A stretch of DNA of 32,313 nucleotides, from positions 1 to 32,313 of the forward strand of contig JAUZOW010000010.1 of NCBI GenBank assembly GCA_030706225.1, in the 5' to 3' direction. The position numbers were made by a program, and so were the translations under genes. Below are positions 28,101-32,313 of this stretch, one piece after another; the stretch's first letter is position 1, and each line of letters starts with the position of its first letter. This DNA comes from Bacteroidota bacterium. Lineage in GTDB: Bacteria > Bacteroidota > Bacteroidia > Bacteroidales > FEN-979. The notes under the pieces were generated by a model. The model was not told the origin of the DNA and searched no databases. It saw nothing but the letters and a program-made list of their open reading frames with translations.

Positions 28101-28740
28101 TTTTATAAACGCCCATTCCCGGCGCATCTGAAGCGTCCCTGTCACCGGTTCCGATCCAGACAATATTGCTGTTGACGGGATTTATTAATATGGATGAAAC
28201 GCCTAAGGTCGGTATGTCGCCTGCAAGTGCATTCCAGGAAGAGCCACCATTTGTGGTTTTCCATAACCCTCCGGAAGGAGAGCCCGCATAAATTGTCCCT
28301 GGAATGACAGGATGTATGCAGATGGCATTGATCCTGCCTAATCCGTTAGGTTGATTTGTCGCGTTAGCTGGAACCGACATTGGACCGCACTGCGACCAGT
28401 TGCCACTTTGTGAAAAAGGCGCATTAACCTGTCTCCAATGATTATAATCATCTTTAATGGAACCCCAGGAAGGAAGTTTTCCATCAGGGCCGGCCTGATC
28501 CTGCATAATGTATTCCCAACGTTTGAAAATCCGCCATCCATTGCTCTTGTAATCTTTCCTCCCCGACCAGTAAAGCTCAAATGCATGGCGGGCAGCATGG
28601 AAATTCACATCAGGATCCTGCATCATGAAGATCCAGTAAGGAAAGTGCGTGGTATCTTGGATGGAACTATCGGCGTTATATTGCGAACGTCCGGTTCCAT
28701 AAAGGAATACGGCGATAATTATAATTATTAAACGCTTCAT
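25111..28740 (-). CDS. Large secreted protein: Asp-box/sortilin-like (BNR) beta-propeller + four BACON-like repeats + T9SS type A sorting domain
   Basis: 1209 aa with signal peptide; many Asp-box motifs (WKTTNGGSSWN, YKSVDGGNAWE, YKSTDGGLTWN, WKSTNGGVSWS, YKSTDKGMTWS); four ~88-aa repeats with SN..W.....WC and TVTQ motifs; C-terminal IRIYPNPSRGEFYI...GTYFLMMKNTEEVSVRKLVLIR. Confidence 0.93.
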   Translation of the reverse strand: MKRLIIIIIAVFLYGTGRSQYNADSSIQDTTHFPYWIFMMQDPDVNFHAARHAFELYWSGRKDYKSNGWRIFKRWEYIMQDQAGPDGKLPSWGSIKDDYNHWRQVNAPFSQSGNWSQCGPMSVPANATNQPNGLGRINAICIHPVIPGTIYAGSPSGGLWKTTNGGSSWNALAGDIPTLGVSSILINPVNSNIVWIGTGDRDASDAPGMGVYKSVDGGNAWEASNSGMGNVTVGMMLIHPSNPDILLAATSSGIYKSTDGGLTWNKKSFNSSNYKDIRFNPGDPSIVYATEGGRFYRSVNTGDSWTQVTSGVISGTRMVIGVSPAQPSWVYLIQTSGIFSGCMKSTDNGQNFVTQSTTPNIMDNTCSGTGVCGQSYYDLCISVDPADASILYTGGINIWKSTNGGVSWSIVTHWIGSSFGTSCAPSVHADIHTLERSSDGKLYAGCDAGISYSANNGTTWTDLSNGLGIAQVYKIGQSATSMNLVMSGYQDNGTTCMSGSSFTTFISGDGMECMVDYSDTNFRYGENNYGTIFRTSGAGYSSIAGNGINGITECGAWVTPYILHNTSPSVMFAGYINVWKCSNVKSAAPVWIRISSGESVNCNVLEQSPADPDILYVSRGSVLKRTDNANDQNPSWIPCTSPASCNITALKAHPSNPDIVYVSAGSKIYKSTDKGMTWSNISGSLPSSVINTIVYDKNSNEGIYIGNKTGVFYKDATMPDWISFSNGLPSIDVRELEIYYDANNVTNNRIKAATYGRGLWQSDLYGIAPTLSVVPQNQNVPATPGGYVNFTVTSNSPWTVSGNASWCTVTPSGNGNGIITATYSENTYLSQRVATITVTVTGLPPATVTVTQSGAAPELSVSPQNQSVPSQPAGSTFFIVTSNTVWNASSNQSWCTIPRVESGSDSLVIEYEENTTLDTRVADITVSSAGAPPVIVTVTQPGVAPLLTVSPSNQDVMAQPPGSTTFDVVSNTGWTVSCAENWCSVTPEGTGNGIIYANYGENSFNSPRVAYIYISVNGLNPVMVTLTQSGAVPTLSITPEVREIPKESGNTFFFINSNTNWNANTDQPWCLVNPVAGSGNDTLHVYYEENPGSNTRSATILITPSGLPPSTVSLIQEAAILSTENKWMDKIRIYPNPSRGEFYIVFPGNMNTMMDISIRNPEGQRILEKIVDTKDNKGQFDLSNAAPGTYFLMMKNTEEVSVRKLVLIR
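25384..26436 (-). repeat. Four tandem BACON-like domain repeats (88, 88, 88, 87 aa) within the T9SS protein
   Basis: Units at 26173-26436, 25909-26172, 25645-25908 and 25384-25644, each beginning P.L.[VI].P and ending [VL]TQ.G or equivalent. Confidence 0.85.
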
Positions 28741-28760
28741 CTAAACAGCACGAGTAATCC

Positions 28761-28786
28761 AATCCGGGTAAAAATAATCCCGGATT
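28761..28786. repeat. Perfect 8-bp inverted repeat AATCCGGG-N10-CCCGGATT
   Basis: Read directly; lies between aspS and the T9SS gene, ending 20 nt before the T9SS start codon on the minus strand. Confidence 0.6.
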
Positions 28787-28862
28787 ATTGTAAATCAACG
28801 AGTTCCAAGGACAAGTAATCAACATGGGACGTTTAATAACCTGAAAAATTAAAAATCGGAAA

Positions 28863-30605
28863 CTATACTAATCTGATATTCAACTCTTTAAGTTGAGCTT
28901 CCGTAATAGGAGCCGGGGAATCGATCATGACATCGCGGCCTGAATTATTTTTGGGAAAGGCTATAAAATCGCGGATGGATTCGCCGCCACTGAAAACAGT
29001 ACACCAGCGGTCGAAGCCAAAAGCAATGCCACCGTGAGGAGGAGCGCCATATTCAAAGGCATTCATTAAGAATCCGAATTGTTCCTGTGCAAGTTTATCT
29101 GTAAATCCAAGAACATTGAGCATTTTTTTCTGAAGTTCTTTATTGTGAATACGGATAGAACCTCCACCTATTTCTACTCCATTGATAACCATGTCATAAG
29201 CATTTGCCCGAACAACGCCGGGATTGGTATCAAGCAGAGGAATATCTTCTGCTTTCGGAGAGGTAAACGGATGGTGTTTTGCATAGTACCGGTTGGTCTC
29301 GTCATCCCACTCCAGTAAAGGAAATCCGGTAATCCAGAGAGGCTTGAAATTGAAAGGATCCATCAGATTCAAACGTCTTCCCATTTCCAACCGGAGAGCA
29401 CCAAGGGCTTCCTGGGTATGCTGGCATTTTCCTGCTAAAATCAGGACCAGGTCACCGGGTTTTGCCTGAAATACATTAATTAGATTCTTCAATTCATCTG
29501 TCGTAAAAAACTTATCAACAGATGTTTTAACAATTCCATCCGGGTTATACTTCATATAGATTAATCCTGAAGCACCCACCTGAGGTCTTTTTACCCATTC
29601 TGTCAGTTCGTCAAGCTGTTTTCTTGAATAACCCGAACAGCCTTCTGCACAAAAACCTGCTACCAGTTCGGCATCGTCAAATACTTTAAACCCTTTTCCC
29701 CTGACATGAGAAGTGATTTCGGTAAATGTCATACCAAAACGGATATCGGGCTTATCAGAGCCATAAAGCCTCATGGCATCATTGTATTCCATCCGGGGAA
29801 AATCCGGTATTTCCAGATTCAGGATGGATTTGAACATATGTTTGGCTAATCCTTCAAAAATAGTCAGGATATCTTCTTCCGTCACAAACGACATTTCGCA
29901 ATCGATCTGCGTAAATTCCGGCTGCCGGTCAGCCCGTAAATCTTCATCACGAAAACATTTCACTAACTGGTAATAGCGGTCAAAACCAGCTACCATCAAT
30001 AGTTGCTTGAAAGTTTGCGGTGATTGCGGCAATGCATAAAAATCACCGGGATTCATCCGGGAAGGTACCACAAAATCGCGGGCTCCTTCCGGAGTAGAGT
30101 TGATCAGATAGGGAGTCTCTATTTCTATAAAATTCAGGCTGTTCAGATAATTTCTGGCCTGAATTGCCATTTTATGGCGGAATTCAAGATTTTTTCTATT
30201 GGGATTCCGGCGAAGGTCAAGATAACGGTATTTCATCCGGAGCTCTTCTCCGCCATCGGAATTGTCTTCAATCGTAAACGGAGGAACCCGGGAAGGATTC
30301 AGAACGGTTAATTCACTGACAAGAATTTCAATCTCCCCGGTAGGGATCTTTAAGTTCTTATTGCTCCTTTCCGCAACAATTCCGGAAGCACTGATGACAT
30401 ATTCCCGTCCCAGTTCCCTGGCTTTTGCACAAAGACCGGGATTTTTTTCCATATTAAATACAAGCTGAGTAATCCCATAACGGTCACGAAGATCGATAAA
30501 GGTTAATCCACCCATTTCGCGTGTGCGCTGAACCCAACCGCACAGAGTAACTGACTGGCCTGTATGTAAAGGCCTTAGTTCACCACAAGTATGTGTCCGT
30601 AACAT
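28863..30605 (-). CDS. aspS: Aspartyl-tRNA synthetase
   Basis: [96 protein letters not shown] motif 3; bacterial-type insertion domain. Confidence 0.98.
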   Translation of the reverse strand: MLRTHTCGELRPLHTGQSVTLCGWVQRTREMGGLTFIDLRDRYGITQLVFNMEKNPGLCAKARELGREYVISASGIVAERSNKNLKIPTGEIEILVSELTVLNPSRVPPFTIEDNSDGGEELRMKYRYLDLRRNPNRKNLEFRHKMAIQARNYLNSLNFIEIETPYLINSTPEGARDFVVPSRMNPGDFYALPQSPQTFKQLLMVAGFDRYYQLVKCFRDEDLRADRQPEFTQIDCEMSFVTEEDILTIFEGLAKHMFKSILNLEIPDFPRMEYNDAMRLYGSDKPDIRFGMTFTEITSHVRGKGFKVFDDAELVAGFCAEGCSGYSRKQLDELTEWVKRPQVGASGLIYMKYNPDGIVKTSVDKFFTTDELKNLINVFQAKPGDLVLILAGKCQHTQEALGALRLEMGRRLNLMDPFNFKPLWITGFPLLEWDDETNRYYAKHHPFTSPKAEDIPLLDTNPGVVRANAYDMVINGVEIGGGSIRIHNKELQKKMLNVLGFTDKLAQEQFGFLMNAFEYGAPPHGGIAFGFDRWCTVFSGGESIRDFIAFPKNNSGRDVMIDSPAPITEAQLKELNIRLV

Positions 30606-30637
30606 TATTTCAAGTTATCTTATAGAAAACGATGCTG

Positions 30638-30645
30638 CAAAAGTA
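30638..30645 (-). promoter_or_regulatory. Putative -7 box (TACTTTTG) for aspS
   Basis: Plus-strand CAAAAGTA, TAnnTTTG on the minus strand; 32 nt before the ATG at 30605; no clear -33. Confidence 0.35.
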
Positions 30646-30663
30646 CTCTTTTTTCAGATGCAA

Positions 30664-32313
30664 CTATTTAACAGAAAGATGAATCCCTCCGGAATGAGAA
30701 GAAAATTCCGGAGCATACAGGCATTGAACTGTCGCAATGCCATTTGAGTACTCTCCGGCAGCATTTACTACCAGGGGATATTCAAAAACAAATGTTCCTT
30801 TTGGCAAATAATCAAAAAAGAAATTTGTCGCCTGATCGGTTGTTGCTTGATAATAACCCAACCCGTCTTTGTAACGGTATCCGGAAAGCTGTTCGCTTTC
30901 ACCACCAGGCAAGGAAAATGTCGTCGCAGAAGTACCCGGCTCAAGAGCAGATGCACGCATATCTTTCAGATGGACATATTCCAGATTACGGTCAACCGTA
31001 AGAACGATCCTTACTTTCAGCCTGTCTCCTGCATGAAGAACTTCTCCTGAAGATTTGCCGATCTCAGTCAAAACAGGCCCCGAAGAGGTATTCTTTTCCA
31101 GGAATATTTTCTTTTCCAGCTTCAGCGCGGAAGGAGCGGAAGAGATCTTGTCGAGATTTTCGAAATACTGCCAGTACAGAGCTCCCCAGGCAATGCCTTC
31201 ACCAGTTTTGGTAATCGTCAGATTTCCCATATCCGGACGGATCTCGCGGCCGTTGCGTGTCACCTGGAAATATCCGGTCCCGGCTTCAACCTTTTGGTCC
31301 ATCAGCTTTTTCGGATCAATCTTATCATTTCCCAGGTTAATCAGAACATCCGGGACTGACGACAAGAAATTGCTGCCTTTTAATAACAATGCATATACTG
31401 CATCTGCCGTAGCTCTTCCTGTTTGCCAGTTCTGTGTTTGTTTTTGCTTTAACAACCAGATCTTCATTTCATCTACAGAAGCCCGGTCGGCTTTTACCTC
31501 ATCGTAAGCTTCAATCAGCAAAGCCTGTGTCTCAACCGGAGCATGATACCATTCATATCCTGCAACAGCTGCCCAGTACATGCCCATTTCGGGAGAATGA
31601 AGAGCTTTTTCGGAAAGTGACCGGAGGATTATTTCCGGAACGGTCGTATTCCCCAACCGGTTCAATGCCAGGGCAATCATCCCCTGAAAATAAAGGTCAT
31701 TCTTTAACCAGTATTTCTCAGCCTGCCCCCGGAAATAATCAAAAGCTTTTTGTGTGCTGCTTTCCAAAGGAATATCTTTCATAAAATAACTACGGCAATA
31801 GAGATACTGTATCTGGTCGGGTCCCAGATGGTTTTCATTCATCTTCCCGGGATATTTTTTCAGAAGATCATAATCCTTTTCAATCTGGATGTCAAGATAA
31901 CGGACTGCTTTGGTCATCATGTCCCGGGAAGCCCGGTCGTCTCTGATATTTTTTACCCCCAGGTGATCGAGATGAGCCAGGCCGGTAACAATATTCCGGG
32001 TTATGTAACTGTTTTCCGGCATACCGTCAAACCATGGCCAGGCACCATCTGAAAGCTGCATCTTCTTCAACTTTGAGAGATTATCTTCAAGCTTTGCTTT
32101 CATGGTATTCACATCAAACAAAGCAGCGATTTTTTGCTTTTGCTGCGATTCCGAACTTGCCTCTGCTACCCATGGTGTTTCCTGTAATAAAGCTGATTTC
32201 AGGTCCTGGTTCTTTTCAAGATTCGACAGCAGGGCATCGGGAGTCAGATTTTTCCAGCTTTCAAACACCTGCTGAATTTTTGGATCGGATTGAGCGATAT
32301 AAGAAGCAATTGA
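30664..32313 (-). CDS. Alpha-2-macroglobulin-like protein, C-terminal part (N-terminus beyond window)
   Basis: Frame stays open upstream of the called GTG at 32268 to the window edge (SIASYIAQSDPKIQQVFESWKNL). KKMQLSDGAWPWFDGMPENSYITRNIVTGLAHL toroid-helix region; C-terminal LEYVHLKDMRASALEPG...YYQATTDQATNFFFDYLPKGTFVFEYPLVVNAAGEYSNGIATVQCLYAPEFSSHS receptor-binding-like domain. Confidence 0.88.
   Translation of the reverse strand, partial: SIASYIAQSDPKIQQVFESWKNLTPDALLSNLEKNQDLKSALLQETPWVAEASSESQQKQKIAALFDVNTMKAKLEDNLSKLKKMQLSDGAWPWFDGMPENSYITRNIVTGLAHLDHLGVKNIRDDRASRDMMTKAVRYLDIQIEKDYDLLKKYPGKMNENHLGPDQIQYLYCRSYFMKDIPLESSTQKAFDYFRGQAEKYWLKNDLYFQGMIALALNRLGNTTVPEIILRSLSEKALHSPEMGMYWAAVAGYEWYHAPVETQALLIEAYDEVKADRASVDEMKIWLLKQKQTQNWQTGRATADAVYALLLKGSNFLSSVPDVLINLGNDKIDPKKLMDQKVEAGTGYFQVTRNGREIRPDMGNLTITKTGEGIAWGALYWQYFENLDKISSAPSALKLEKKIFLEKNTSSGPVLTEIGKSSGEVLHAGDRLKVRIVLTVDRNLEYVHLKDMRASALEPGTSATTFSLPGGESEQLSGYRYKDGLGYYQATTDQATNFFFDYLPKGTFVFEYPLVVNAAGEYSNGIATVQCLYAPEFSSHSGGIHLSVK

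Noticed and set aside
31055-31507. 150-aa plus-strand ORF inside the alpha-2-macroglobulin-like gene
   Set aside because: Shadow ORF with no recognisable motif, antisense to a supported CDS.
1-32313. Possible CRISPR, prophage, transposon, toxin-antitoxin or anti-phage defence locus
   Set aside because: No repeat-spacer array, integrase/transposase, or recognisable defence proteins among the ORFs; nearly all genes match common Bacteroidetes families.

Overview
This window looks like part of a Bacteroidetes chromosome. The signs are a T9SS C-terminal sorting domain, BACON-like repeats, LytTR regulation and TAnnTTTG-type promoters. It holds about 25 protein-coding genes; the first and last are cut by the window edges. 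In order it contains: a cysteine desulfurase with a 4Fe-4S protein; a GT2/flippase/GT2 glycan cluster; a six-gene TolC-MacA-MacB-like export operon ending in a LytTR-type histidine kinase/response regulator pair; an aldo/keto reductase; a transaldolase; a PafA-like phosphatase with a YncE-like beta-propeller; a GH29 alpha-L-fucosidase; a second, RND-type tripartite efflux operon with a MarR regulator and a small PII-like protein; a tandem universal stress protein; a large secreted Asp-box/BACON/T9SS protein; aspS; and the C-terminal part of an alpha-2-macroglobulin-like protein. I saw no CRISPR array, tRNA, rRNA, transposase or obvious defence locus. The gene content is mostly ordinary. The most interesting signals are non-coding: (i) three 18-nt repeat units at exact 21-bp periodicity just upstream of the promoter of the LytTR-linked efflux operon, the spacing expected for LytTR direct repeats, and (ii) a shared GTTGA-N3-TTGCAACT inverted-repeat motif upstream of marR, placed over its putative -33 element, and again in front of the RND efflux operon. 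Both are testable regulatory predictions. I do not claim a new class of system.
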